From a virus, in IMG/VR virus record IMGVR_UViG_3300031566_003789, positions 1-22,168 of that record: a DNA stretch of 22,168 bases, one strand, 5' to 3'. Shown here in pieces: positions 7,762-14,242 of this stretch (position 1 is its first letter; every line of letters begins with the position of its first letter). The position numbers and the translations under genes are program-made. Below the pieces are notes generated by a model. The model had not been told where the DNA came from and searched no databases. It worked only from the letters and a program-made list of their open reading frames with translations.

Positions 7762-8558
7762 TCAAATTCTAATTTATCCATATTCCACTCCTTGCGACTT
7801 ATCTCCATAAATGAATCATGAAGGAACTTATCAGTCATCTCTTCCCAGTCATCAAGGAAGAGAATCGGCAAATCGGTATAAAAGCTGTTATTAATATTTC
7901 TTATGACTATCGGTATTGTATTCATATACAGACACTCCCAGACCCTGTGAGTATCAATCCCGTTCCCCTCCGGGCAAACAACAAAGGGATGGTTATAGAC
8001 ATTCTGTATGTAATTATCAAATCCCTGACCATTAGAACCCATGTGCATCGTTGCCCAATTTGCACTCCGGAGTACATCATAGGGTTTCTTTCTGGCTGCG
8101 GGATTGGTTTTTATGTTGTGATTTATATAGACCATATTCCTATATTTCTTCGGGGTTTTTAGCTTTCCCTCCATTATCCTCTTCTTATCCTTGAGCCAGA
8201 AATCATTTTCTATGCCTACCGGTATCGAAAAGACGCTTTCATTGGTAATATTCACGTTTGTTGTGTACCAGACAACACCTACGGGCGGTGTAAGATCAGC
8301 AGGGTTATCGGCATTATGGGTTATTACGGTGACTTTTTTGTTAAGCCTTTCAAATAGCTGATCTGCATAAAAAGTATGGGTATAGATAATATCGCCGTCC
8401 TGAAGTTGCGCCCAATCGAGTGTATTCCGCAAATATCTGTAATCGCTTGGGGAAAAATTATTCACGGCATCCCGATACTCATGACCTATGTAAATCCTCG
8501 GAGGCGCATAATGCCACCTTGCAATGGTCTTGAATTTATTACCTTGTATAAAATTCAT
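7731..8558 (-). CDS. Exostosin-like (GT47-type) glycosyltransferase
   Basis: 275 residues. The C-terminal half has the GT-B donor-binding pattern of exostosin-like proteins: HPFVVCPEGNGIDTHRVWEC, then LYMNTIPIVI. The N-terminal half holds YTHTFYADQLFERL and VTVITHNADNP. No signal or membrane segment is seen. The ATG overlaps the preceding methyltransferase stop as ATGA. Its first codons (IQGNKF) recur in a 17-codon frame at 9175-9228, a possible relic of a related gene. The family call rests mainly on the PEGNGIDTHRxWE motif as I know it from bacterial glycan loci. Confidence 0.68.
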   Translation of the reverse strand: MNFIQGNKFKTIARWHYAPPRIYIGHEYRDAVNNFSPSDYRYLRNTLDWAQLQDGDIIYTHTFYADQLFERLNKKVTVITHNADNPADLTPPVGVVWYTTNVNITNESVFSIPVGIENDFWLKDKKRIMEGKLKTPKKYRNMVYINHNIKTNPAARKKPYDVLRSANWATMHMGSNGQGFDNYIQNVYNHPFVVCPEGNGIDTHRVWECLYMNTIPIVIRNINNSFYTDLPILFLDDWEEMTDKFLHDSFMEISRKEWNMDKLEFEWWKRKITGI

Positions 8559-9169
8559 TGTAGTTCCATTTTAGTACATTCAGAATATTTCTCTTGAAAC
8601 TCTTTAATATGAGGTTTCAGTGCTTCATTTAAAGAACCCTTATCAATTTCTTTGCGGATCATAACACAAGTGCCCGTCCTGTTTGTAGTAAGGACATAGC
8701 TGTTAAAACCCTCTTTATTTATCAGATGATAATTGTTGGTCTGCATACCAATGTCGTCACAATCATGATACATAATTATATCAAACTTTCCCCGAAGAGT
8801 ATTTATTGAGATAACTCTGCATGATGGGACATGATCGACAAATAGAAGATTGGGTTTTAAATCAGGGATGACAATGTTTCCATAATAATCCACAAATTGC
8901 TTATCTTGTTCTTCTGTAAGATCATTTATAAAATCACAATCATGCACCTCGCCCAGGTTGTGATAAATGACATCTATACCAAGTTCATTTTTAATGTGAT
9001 CAATCCAATCAATATCATTCTCAATAAACATCGCCTCCCTATTCATAAACAGAGGAGTTGAATAAATGCCACAACCAAGTTCTAATACAAATTTAGGATC
9101 ATATAGATCGAGTATTGCCTTAATTAGTGGCTGGTGTGTTGCCCATTCAAATCCCTGTGCTATAAACAT
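8555..9169 (-). CDS. SAM methyltransferase-like protein (glycan operon)
   Basis: 204 residues with a Rossmann-type motif I (FVLELGCGIYSTPLF, about 28-42), then MFIENDIDWIDH, in which the acidic residues would hold SAM. A later strand is LLFVDHVPSC, and FDIIMYHDCDDIG could carry a metal or catalytic site. It resembles the class of methyltransferases common in surface-glycan operons, but the rest of the fold is divergent. An N-terminal helical part (GFEWATHQPLIKAILDLY) precedes motif I. It lies between two glycosyltransferase genes. The substrate is unknown. Confidence 0.6.
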   Translation of the reverse strand: MFIAQGFEWATHQPLIKAILDLYDPKFVLELGCGIYSTPLFMNREAMFIENDIDWIDHIKNELGIDVIYHNLGEVHDCDFINDLTEEQDKQFVDYYGNIVIPDLKPNLLFVDHVPSCRVISINTLRGKFDIIMYHDCDDIGMQTNNYHLINKEGFNSYVLTTNRTGTCVMIRKEIDKGSLNEALKPHIKEFQEKYSECTKMELQ

Positions 9170-9174
9170 AATGT

Positions 9175-9228
9175 TTATTTTATAGTATCTCCAATTCCGA
9201 ACTTATTACCCTGTATTACATCATTCAT
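9175..9228 (-). pseudogene. 17-codon frame, likely remnant of a glycan gene
   Basis: The frame reads [17 protein letters not shown] and stops. Its ATG overlaps the preceding transferase stop as ATGA, exactly like the intact genes around it. The IQGNKF segment also opens the exostosin-like gene at 8558, and the two DNA stretches match at 16 of 18 bases there. I infer the start of a lost gene (deletion or exchange), or a coupling peptide kept to pass ribosomes to the gene at 9169. No family call is possible from 17 residues. Confidence 0.4.
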
Positions 9229-9959
9229 AAGTCAGTAGTTATTAAATGTTCAGCTCTAAATGTACCCTCCCGTTTTAGCTTTTCGCACAATGTCCCCGTT
9301 CTGGCATACAGTTCCGCATCAAAAGTGAAAGCCTTCCTATCATAATGATACTGGTGAAAAACAAATGGGGCGTTAATAAAATCAATCCGGAGTCCAAGCG
9401 TCCTGATCTGATGAACCAAATAATTGTCCTCATATCCCAGACCATCCCAAAATCTCTCATCAAAACCGTTGATCAATTTCAGATTTCCCGGCGTTATAGC
9501 ACAACAAAAATGCAATGCCTCAGGCCGGTATTTGGAGTGATTATACCATGCCGAATCACCATTATGTACCGCAGTCCTGTTATTGAATTTTTTAAGATTA
9601 ACGTCTTGATTCTTTCCCAGAGAATAACAGGCAAAAGAAAGGTAATTATAAGACTTTATATTATCCCTGACGCATTTTACAATATCTCCCACATGGTAAC
9701 ATTCCGGATTCTGAATTATAACAGCTTCGGGATTTTTCTTCAATGCCTCCCCAAATCCTATATTGAAATTCACCCCGGGATTAATCCAGTTTTTTTCTTT
9801 TATTTCGATTATAGTTATATCAAATGGATATTCCGATAGATTAATAGGCCCCGAATCATTTACAACAAAAACCTCAATATCCTTATATCCCCTGAATGAC
9901 TCAAGTGTTTTAAGAAATTGCTCTTCCCTGTCGTGATATGCTGTGACTATTGCTATCAT
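9225..9959 (-). CDS. Glycosyltransferase, GT2/GT7C-type
   Basis: 244 residues. The N-terminal GT-A half has [20 protein letters not shown] and VFVVNDSG. The DXD-equivalent is less typical ([13 protein letters not shown]). The C-terminal half carries [20 protein letters not shown], the galactosyltransferase-type motif in which the ED pair is the catalytic/acceptor site. I chose the ATG at 9959, whose ATGA overlaps the decarboxylase stop. An upstream in-frame ATG at 10016 would add 19 basic residues ([13 protein letters not shown]) read inside the neighbouring gene, and these look non-native. It is the first sugar transferase after the donor-making enzyme. Confidence 0.85.
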   Translation of the reverse strand: MIAIVTAYHDREEQFLKTLESFRGYKDIEVFVVNDSGPINLSEYPFDITIIEIKEKNWINPGVNFNIGFGEALKKNPEAVIIQNPECYHVGDIVKCVRDNIKSYNYLSFACYSLGKNQDVNLKKFNNRTAVHNGDSAWYNHSKYRPEALHFCCAITPGNLKLINGFDERFWDGLGYEDNYLVHQIRTLGLRIDFINAPFVFHQYHYDRKAFTFDAELYARTGTLCEKLKREGTFRAEHLITTDL

Positions 9960-10867
9960 GAAAAATATCTGATTGTGTTTCTTAATCCTTCCTCTAAATC
10001 TACAATGGGACTCCATCTTAATAGTTCTTGTGCAAGTGATATATCGGGCCTTCTGCGAACAGGATCATCAGCGGGCAGTGGCCGAAACTTAATTACTGAT
10101 TCGGAATCTGTCAAATAAAGAATCTTATCAGCTAATTCCTTAATAGAATATTCTTCCGGATTCCCTATATTAACCGGCAAACAATAATCAAAATCCATTA
10201 ATTTTATCAAACCTTCAATTAGGTCAGAAACGTATTGGAAGCTCCTTGTCTGGCTTCCATCGCCATAAATAGTTATATTTTCCCCTTTTAATGCCTGAAC
10301 GATAAAATTAGAAACTACCCTGCCGTCATTGGGGTGCATCTTGGGACCATAGGTATTAAAAATCCGTGCAATCCTTATATCAACTTTATGTTCATGGTAA
10401 TAATCCATGAATAAGGTTTCAGCACAACGCTTGCCCTCATCATAACAACTGCGGATTCCTATTGGATTTACGTGTCCCCAGTAATCTTCCCTTTGTGGAT
10501 GAATAACAGGATCTCCATATACTTCACTTGTGGAGGCTTGTAATATTCTTGCCCCGGTTTCTTTAGCGAGATTAAGCATATTAATCGCACCCTGAACAGC
10601 CGTCCTAACTGTCTTTACAGGGTCGTGTTGATAATGAACCGGGGAGGCTGGACAAGCCAAATTATAAATCTGATCGACCTGCAAATGATAAGGAATTGTC
10701 ACATCCCATCCTACGAAAGTAAAATTCTTATTATCCAATAAATGAAGTATATTCTTGCGGGAACCAGTAAGTAAGTTATCTAAACAGATAATTTCATTAT
10801 CATGAATTAATCTTTCACAAAGATGTGAACCAATAAATCCGGCACCCCCTGTAATAAGTATTCTCAT
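9956..10867 (-). CDS. UDP-glucuronate decarboxylase (UDP-xylose synthase)-like epimerase/dehydratase
   Basis: A 303-residue extended short-chain dehydrogenase. The NAD loop GGAGFIG is at residues 7-13. [14 protein letters not shown] and TSEVYGDP are signature segments of UXS enzymes. The catalytic Tyr142 and Lys146 are in SCYDEGK, preceded by HVNPIG. IFNTYGP and [10 protein letters not shown] complete the sugar-nucleotide site. UXS enzymes convert UDP-glucuronate to UDP-xylose, so it would supply a donor for the transferases that follow. The ATG at 10867 overlaps the stop of a 35-codon gene; another ATG at 10876 is possible. A related NDP-sugar 4-epimerase is the main alternative, but the motifs favour UXS. 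Confidence 0.88.
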   Translation of the reverse strand: MRILITGGAGFIGSHLCERLIHDNEIICLDNLLTGSRKNILHLLDNKNFTFVGWDVTIPYHLQVDQIYNLACPASPVHYQHDPVKTVRTAVQGAINMLNLAKETGARILQASTSEVYGDPVIHPQREDYWGHVNPIGIRSCYDEGKRCAETLFMDYYHEHKVDIRIARIFNTYGPKMHPNDGRVVSNFIVQALKGENITIYGDGSQTRSFQYVSDLIEGLIKLMDFDYCLPVNIGNPEEYSIKELADKILYLTDSESVIKFRPLPADDPVRRRPDISLAQELLRWSPIVDLEEGLRNTIRYFS

Positions 10868-10971
10868 GACAGACATATCGGATATTCTTTAAATACGAAC
10901 CGATAGATAGACTTATTCATACCTTCGTTCCATAAGACTACTCTTATCCTGAACCATACTCTTGAAGCCAT
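10864..10971 (-). CDS. Short basic peptide coupled to the decarboxylase gene
   Basis: A 35-residue frame ([20 protein letters not shown]...) that is Arg/aromatic-rich. It ends with TGA inside the ATG of the decarboxylase gene (ATGA). It fills the gap of about 100 bases after the Cys-rich protein gene, and an A/T-rich leader (AAATTAAATAAT) precedes its ATG. No family is recognised. It could be a genuine micro-protein or a remnant. Confidence 0.4.
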   Translation of the reverse strand: MASRVWFRIRVVLWNEGMNKSIYRFVFKEYPICLS

Positions 10972-10981
10972 ATTATTTAAT

Positions 10982-11203
10982 TTAGTCATCTTTAACCATT
11001 ATAATATTATGAATATTATGATTAAAATTATTATTAGCACATATATCCAGTATTCTTGTTGTCCCCTGACAATTACCAGTTCCCCGTTTATTCCATCGTG
11101 TTCCCTTGTGAAAGTAACACCCAAAGCAACTATTTGAATAATCTCCATTTTCCTTTATCACAAAATTCTGACCTTTAATATTAATCATCTTAGGTGTTTT
11201 CAC
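10982..11203 (-). CDS. Small Cys-rich protein, possible zinc binding
   Basis: 73 residues from a GTG start. Four Cys are arranged as CFGC, then NC about 17 residues on, then ICANN, and His residues cluster near the end (FNHNIHNIIM). This could bind one zinc. The pattern 'CxGCYF...C...C...IIxV' recalls a common small protein of Bacteroidetes phages, from memory only. Its ribosome site and GTG lie inside the 29-bp repeat that also starts the methylase gene at 11917. The promoter and start region were therefore probably duplicated when the methylase arrived. Confidence 0.65.
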   Translation of the reverse strand: MKTPKMINIKGQNFVIKENGDYSNSCFGCYFHKGTRWNKRGTGNCQGTTRILDICANNNFNHNIHNIIMVKDD

Positions 11204-11228
11204 TTCTTAAATCCTTTTATGGTGAATA
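11200..11228. repeat. 29-bp direct repeat, copy downstream of the methylase gene
   Basis: Identical to 11914-11942 across 29 bases and divergent on both sides. In minus-strand sense it runs from TATTCACC through AAAAGGATTTAAG to AGTGA. Here it supplies the AAGGA-type ribosome site and GTG start of the Cys-rich gene at 11203, but no longer codes the end of an upstream protein. The two copies bracket the small DNA methylase gene. Confidence 0.9.
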
Positions 11229-11254
11229 AATTGAAGCTATGTTATCTATTCTTG

Positions 11255-11917
11255 TCATACAAATTCAAGTTTAGTCTGCATCTTATGTGTCTCAAATCTC
11301 TTAGCCGCAGCATCGTAGTAATCCTTGTCAATCTCGCAACCTATAAATTCACATCCAAAATCATAAGCTGCTATTGCCGAACTTCCAGAACCTAAATGAG
11401 TGTCGATAATCTTAAATTCGGGTTTGGCGTATTTCTTTAAAAGCCATTTGTAGAGCGCAATAGGTTTTTGTTGTGGATGGATCCTGCCATCACTTCCGTT
11501 ATTACCCCAATTTATAGAACCATTTTGAACATTTCCCGACCATTGATATTCAAAATATTCTATCTTATTATTAAATGTCTGAGAAGCCAAATCACATTCA
11601 GATAAATTTTTACCTTTCGACCAAGAGGTTAATTTTTTATAATGAACAATCCGCCCCGGTGATTTTATAAATGGATAGAAATAATTACAACCCCAAATTA
11701 TTTGATGTATTGATATTCTTTCTAATTCAATAAAATAGGATCTATCAGGTATTAAATTATTCCAAATAATTTTATTATGTATAGATGATTTTTTACCTCT
11801 TGAAAACCTGTTTGTATTTCCTATCCCATACGGCGGGTCAACAATAGCTAAATCAAAATACTTATCCGGTACTTTCGCCATGTATTCCATACAGTCGATA
11901 TTTAAAAGCTCAATCAC
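11255..11917 (-). CDS. DNA methylase, N6-adenine/N4-cytosine type (copy 1)
   Basis: A 220-residue orphan DNA methyltransferase. Catalytic motif IV, DPPY, lies near the N-terminus (residues 27-30, in AIVDPPYGIG). SAM-binding motif I comes late (IIDTHLGSGSSAIAAYDFG, then EIDKDYYDAA). This is the IV-before-I order of the N6_N4_Mtase family (beta-type), which modifies the exocyclic amine of A or C. The middle segment (about 35-145) should hold target recognition. It is a paralogue of the gene at 16833-17462: both ends are nearly alike and the middle differs. The GTG start lies in the 29-bp repeat and overlaps the previous stop. No restriction enzyme is nearby, so a protective or regulatory role is likely. 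Confidence 0.9.
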   Translation of the reverse strand: MIELLNIDCMEYMAKVPDKYFDLAIVDPPYGIGNTNRFSRGKKSSIHNKIIWNNLIPDRSYFIELERISIHQIIWGCNYFYPFIKSPGRIVHYKKLTSWSKGKNLSECDLASQTFNNKIEYFEYQWSGNVQNGSINWGNNGSDGRIHPQQKPIALYKWLLKKYAKPEFKIIDTHLGSGSSAIAAYDFGCEFIGCEIDKDYYDAAAKRFETHKMQTKLEFV

Positions 11918-11942
11918 TTCTTAAATCCTTTTATGGTGAATA
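11914..11942. repeat. 29-bp direct repeat, copy upstream of the methylase gene
   Basis: This copy codes the last residues of the 70-residue protein (FTIKGFKK and stop). It also provides the ribosome site and GTG start of the methylase. Recombination with the copy at 11200-11228 would remove 714 bp, delete the methylase cleanly, and leave the upstream protein complete and coupled to the Cys-rich gene. Confidence 0.9.
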
Positions 11943-12126
11943 CCTTGCTCTTGTATGGCATGACCTCAAAGGGCTGATGCCATGTCTCATTCTCTCCCTT
12001 AACAACCCCTATCGTTATAGAACCAGGCCTTACAAGGAAACCTGAGACAGTCCGTATCACTTCAGGCTCACTCTCTAAGTAAACCTTCTCCTTGAAATCC
12101 ACATGAGTTGTAAAACTTTTTTTCAC
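11914..12126 (-). CDS. Small beta-rich protein of unknown function
   Basis: 70 residues if read from the GTG at 12126 (VKKSFTTHVDFKEKVYLES...). A longer in-frame ATG at 12198 exists, but its first 20 or so codons lie inside the tRNA gene, so I reject it. Alternating hydrophobic/polar stretches (VIRTVSGFLVRPGSITIGVV, YKSKVFTIKGF) suggest a small beta-barrel. It follows the tRNA by 15 bases and ends inside the 29-bp repeat. No family is recognised. Confidence 0.55.
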   Translation of the reverse strand: MKKSFTTHVDFKEKVYLESEPEVIRTVSGFLVRPGSITIGVVKGENETWHQPFEVMPYKSKVFTIKGFKK

Positions 12127-12141
12127 TTCACATCTTAATTG

Positions 12142-12212
12142 TAGCGAGAGAAAGATTCGAACTTTCGACTGGAGCTTATGAGACTCCCGAGATACCACTT
12201 CTCCATCTCGCT
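12142..12212 (-). tRNA. tRNA with anticodon CAT (Met or Ile2)
   Basis: A 71-nt cloverleaf. The acceptor stem is AGCGAGA/TCTCGCT (7 bp). The D stem is GAGA/TCTC with loop AGTGGTA. The anticodon stem is GGAGT/GCTCC (one G-T pair) with loop CTCATAA, giving anticodon CAT. The variable region has 4 nt. The T stem is GAAAG/CTTTC with loop TTCGAAT, and the discriminator is A. CCA is not encoded. Position 1 is paired, unlike a bacterial initiator, so it is elongator Met or, if lysidine-modified, the Ile tRNA reading AUA. The second would suit an AT-rich phage, but sequence alone does not decide. Confidence 0.95.
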
Positions 12213-12217
12213 GTAAA

Positions 12218-12441
12218 AATCTTCCTGCCCGTTTCCAAGCGGAATACTAATACCTTAACCTAACTACCCATTGTTTAATTAGAACTTTGGATTAAGTAGT
12301 ATTTAATATCTTACAACAGACAGCGCCCTCTTGGCAGGACTGTAATAATCTATTTATTTATTCGAGTCGACGAAAAGGAGATGCCATTTCTGTCAGTTTA
12401 GGCTTACCCCATCATTACTGTCTGTCTTCAGCAGGAAGATT
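12218..12441 (-). ncRNA. Candidate structured RNA directly 5' of the tRNA
   Basis: Non-coding stretch that folds by hand as follows. An 11-bp perfect closing helix (12441-12431 with 12228-12218) is followed by TTT. Inside is a 7-bp helix (12425-12419 with 12322-12316) stacked on an 8-bp helix (12418-12411 with 12349-12342). A side hairpin pairs 12340-12336 with 12329-12325. Two hairpins lie in the junction: 12410-12401 with 12385-12377, and 12374-12371 with 12364-12361. A second arm pairs 12302-12297 with 12249-12244 and 12296-12290 with 12260-12254. Its 3' end is 5 nt from the tRNA, so the two may be co-transcribed and separated by RNase P. I do not recognise the class. No folding program was run. 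Confidence 0.5.
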
Positions 12442-12462
12442 ATATCGTTTCAAAGAACTTTT

Positions 12463-12509
12463 AAAAAGGGCGGTTCTAAACCGTGTGCACCCGGAAAACC
12501 TCCCCGCCC
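12463..12509 (-). terminator. Rho-independent terminator candidate
   Basis: In minus-strand sense, GGGCGG (12509-12504) can pair with CCGCCC (12473-12468), followed at once by TTTTT (12467-12463). The 30-nt loop can form small hairpins. An alternative shorter stem is CGGTT-TAG-AACCG at 12483-12471, followed by CCC and the T run. It lies after the metallophosphoesterase gene and the first GGCNN array. It may end the early transcript and isolate the RNA/tRNA unit. Confidence 0.55.
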
Positions 12510-12587
12510 CCCAATGAAAAACTACCCAAATTTACTAACAGCCTACCTATTATTACGTTCATAACCCTTCGGGTTTTTAACAATTTA

Positions 12588-12655
12588 ACCTTGCCTAGCC
12601 TTGCCTTGCCGTGCCTTGCCTCGCCGTGCCACGCCTCGCCTGGCCATGCCCTGCC
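12588..12655. repeat. GGCNN five-base-period array 1
   Basis: Thirteen GCC triplets (plus strand) at exactly five-base spacing from 12593 to 12655, preceded by an ACC at 12588. The two bases between vary (TA, TT, GT, TC, AC, TG, AT, CT). In minus-strand sense it is GGCNN, starts 5 bases after the metallophosphoesterase stop, and ends in near-uniform GGCAA units next to GGTTAAAT. It is not a reading frame: the period is 5. Confidence 0.95.
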
Positions 12656-12660
12656 GCGAT

Positions 12661-13473
12661 TTATATTTTTATAGCCTCCATCTTTTGGGAGTTAATTTCG
12701 ACAACAACCTGATCCCACTTAAAGGAACCATCATCTTCGACATCAAAAACCGTCACACCCCAATGCACCGTACCGGAACAAATCCTTGCCCCGAATTTTG
12801 TACCCATGCCCTGAAGTGCCGGAAGTGTCATTGCTACCCATCCAGGCTCACCGCAAAATGTTGCATAATGAACGTGCGCCCTTAAAATAACATTTGCCCT
12901 CGGTCTCAGGTCTCGTTCATTCCAGAGGACGTTCCAGAGACGCTCTTTTGCCGGGGCAGTAAATCTACCATGTGGAATTGATGAACCGCTTACATGGTGT
13001 CTTAAATCAAAAATACAGCCATTAACATCAACTGATTCATGGGAACCTATTTTTTCAAAACCGCATCTTTCAGCGATAATACTCTCCCAATCCTCCCCAC
13101 CTTCACCCGATGTATGATAACCTGTTCCATAAACGCCAATCCATTTAAAGTTTTTACTGCCCCTGTCAGATATGTTTTGTAGGCACTCAACGGCCATATC
13201 GACTTGTGTATTACGGTCAGCATATATTAATTCCGTAGCCCCTGATTTTGATTCTTTGCCGTCTATTAAATCACCAAGCTCAAAGCCAATATCGAAAGGT
13301 TTGTATTTTTCGAGTATGTTAGTAAACTTAATATATAGTTCACTTTGAAGTTTCTCCCACTTATTGTGCTTTGTAGTGCTATTTTCAACCTCCTTGTATT
13401 GATATGCCGGAGGCGTTAATCCCGCCACGTGCCCACAATGTAAGTCTGCTATTGCAATAATTCGCTTTTTCAT
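12661..13473 (-). CDS. Calcineurin-like metallophosphoesterase
   Basis: 270 residues with the metal-site blocks in order. IAIADLHCGH is the D-x-H site. ELGDLIDG is the GD-x-x-D site. VYGTGYH is at the place of GNHE, with the Asn replaced. RHHVSG and LRAHVHY (the GHxH place) complete the set. The enzyme would hydrolyse phosphodiesters or phosphomonoesters with two metals. The changed GNHE block suggests altered chemistry or substrate, though phage members often vary there. Start is ATG-AAA-AAA with an A/T-rich leader and no Shine-Dalgarno. GGCNN arrays lie on both sides. A role in nucleic-acid metabolism or defence against host nucleotide signals is possible but unproven. Confidence 0.85.
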   Translation of the reverse strand: MKKRIIAIADLHCGHVAGLTPPAYQYKEVENSTTKHNKWEKLQSELYIKFTNILEKYKPFDIGFELGDLIDGKESKSGATELIYADRNTQVDMAVECLQNISDRGSKNFKWIGVYGTGYHTSGEGGEDWESIIAERCGFEKIGSHESVDVNGCIFDLRHHVSGSSIPHGRFTAPAKERLWNVLWNERDLRPRANVILRAHVHYATFCGEPGWVAMTLPALQGMGTKFGARICSGTVHWGVTVFDVEDDGSFKWDQVVVEINSQKMEAIKI

Positions 13474-13496
13474 TTTATAAATTTTAAGTTAAGTTT

Positions 13497-13539
13497 GCCT
13501 TGCCTTGCCGTGCCCTGCCGTGCCTAGCCATGCCTCGCC
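13497..13539. repeat. GGCNN five-base-period array 2
   Basis: Nine GCC triplets (plus strand) at exact five-base spacing (13497 to 13539). The spacers are TT, TT, GT, CT, GT, TA, AT, TC. In minus-strand sense it begins 8 bases after the stop of the gene at 13548 and ends in GGCAAGGCAA just before the leader of the metallophosphoesterase gene. Confidence 0.95.
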
Positions 13540-13547
13540 CAGAATAT

Positions 13548-14102
13548 TTAATTCCATTCAGAAACTTTAAACTTGCCAAATACACCCCGGTATGTTCCGA
13601 GTCCTATACTGATACCGCCCTCCTCGAATATCCTGCGCAAAATTGCCTCATTGACATCATTATTTTCGAAAAGCGTTATCTTGAACGAAAGAGACCAGGG
13701 AGGTAATAATACCGGCCTTATCTTTTCTGAAGGCACAATAAGCCCCCCTGTTTTCTTGACCCGTGCTACCCTCCGGTCAATCATATAATCTGAATTATCC
13801 AAAGTAAGCGCAACGCCATCACGCATAATTGATATTTCGTTAGGGTCTATATCCACATAGGATAGAATAGCCCTGGCTACCCCCCTCCATTTTCTACCTA
13901 TCACTCTCTTTGTTGCTGACTCCGTTAGGTCTGCTGTCAAGAATGAGGAAATGTTTACAGCTGGCAGGACTAAGCTCTTGCCGTCCTGTGCTAAGTAGAA
14001 TTTTTGATCCGGAGAGGTTTCCTGACCGCTCATATTCAAATATTTGTCGAACATAATCGGACGTATCCCCTCCAATGTGATTTGCCTCGTGATTGTTTTC
14101 AT
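13548..14102 (-). CDS. Unknown phage protein with a RAMP-like glycine loop
   Basis: 184 residues with no family I can name firmly. It opens with a strand (ITRQITLEGIRPIMFDKY), has KSLVLPAVNISSFLTADLTE and a basic helix (KRVIGRKWRGVARAILSYV), and ends with GGISIGLGTYRGVFGKFKV. The last segment, Gly-rich with an Arg and an aromatic residue and followed by a strand, resembles the glycine loop of RAMP/Cas7-like RNA-binding proteins. That is a pattern-level likeness only. A second ATG at 14169 in another frame has a better ribosome site, but only about 22 unique codons. GGCNN arrays flank this gene on both sides. Confidence 0.65.
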   Translation of the reverse strand: MKTITRQITLEGIRPIMFDKYLNMSGQETSPDQKFYLAQDGKSLVLPAVNISSFLTADLTESATKRVIGRKWRGVARAILSYVDIDPNEISIMRDGVALTLDNSDYMIDRRVARVKKTGGLIVPSEKIRPVLLPPWSLSFKITLFENNDVNEAILRRIFEEGGISIGLGTYRGVFGKFKVSEWN

Positions 14103-14189
14103 TTTCGAAGTTTTTAGTTAATAAATCAAAATCTATAATTATCTTATCTATTATAGTAAAGCCGCTCATGATTTCTTCCCCTCTATTTA

Positions 14190-14242
14190 ACCTTGCCTTG
14201 CCTTGCCGTGCCCAGCCCCGCCGGGCCGCGCCTTGCCAAGCC
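14190..14242. repeat. GGCNN five-base-period array 3
   Basis: An ACC at 14190 followed by ten GCC triplets at exact five-base spacing (14195 to 14242). The spacers are TT, TT, TT, GT, CA, CC, GG, GC, TT, AA. In minus-strand sense it begins 17 bases after the stop of the gene at 14260. Its 3' end is three uniform GGCAA units and GGTTAAAT, shared with array 1. The older-looking 5' units are the most divergent and include a GCCC-GGCG-GGGC hairpin. Confidence 0.95.

Noticed and set aside
9345-9839. 164-codon plus-strand frame opposite a glycosyltransferase
   Set aside because: It is antisense to a well-supported GT gene with intact motifs, and its peptide shows no domain.
9960-10016. Longer start for the glycosyltransferase at 9959
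   Set aside because: The added basic residues come from reading the end of the decarboxylase gene out of frame; the ATGA start fits the operon pattern.
12127-12198. N-terminal extension of the small protein to the ATG at 12198
   Set aside because: These codons lie within or beside the tRNA gene; a GTG at 12126 gives a clean start.
12297-12325. Group I intron core (AAGATAT resembling the S element)
   Set aside because: Only a seven-base likeness; no P/Q/R elements or split host gene are seen.
12439-12456. Sigma70-like promoter (TTGAAA and TATAAT) before the RNA candidate
   Set aside because: The boxes are only five bases apart, and no Bacteroidetes TAnnTTTG box is placed correctly.
12563-12578. 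Terminator hairpin AACCC-TTC-GGGTT with T run on the plus strand
   Set aside because: It faces the direction in which no gene is transcribed; on the minus strand it lacks a T run.
12588-12655. CRISPR array or coding repeat interpretation of the GCC-rich runs
   Set aside because: Units are five bases with no constant repeat/spacer of CRISPR size, and a period of five does not keep a reading frame.
13894-14169. 91-codon frame starting at 14169 with a good ribosome site (AGGGGAAG)
   Set aside because: All but about 22 codons overlap the better supported 184-residue gene in another frame, and the overlapping part is not protein-like. A short leader peptide remains possible.
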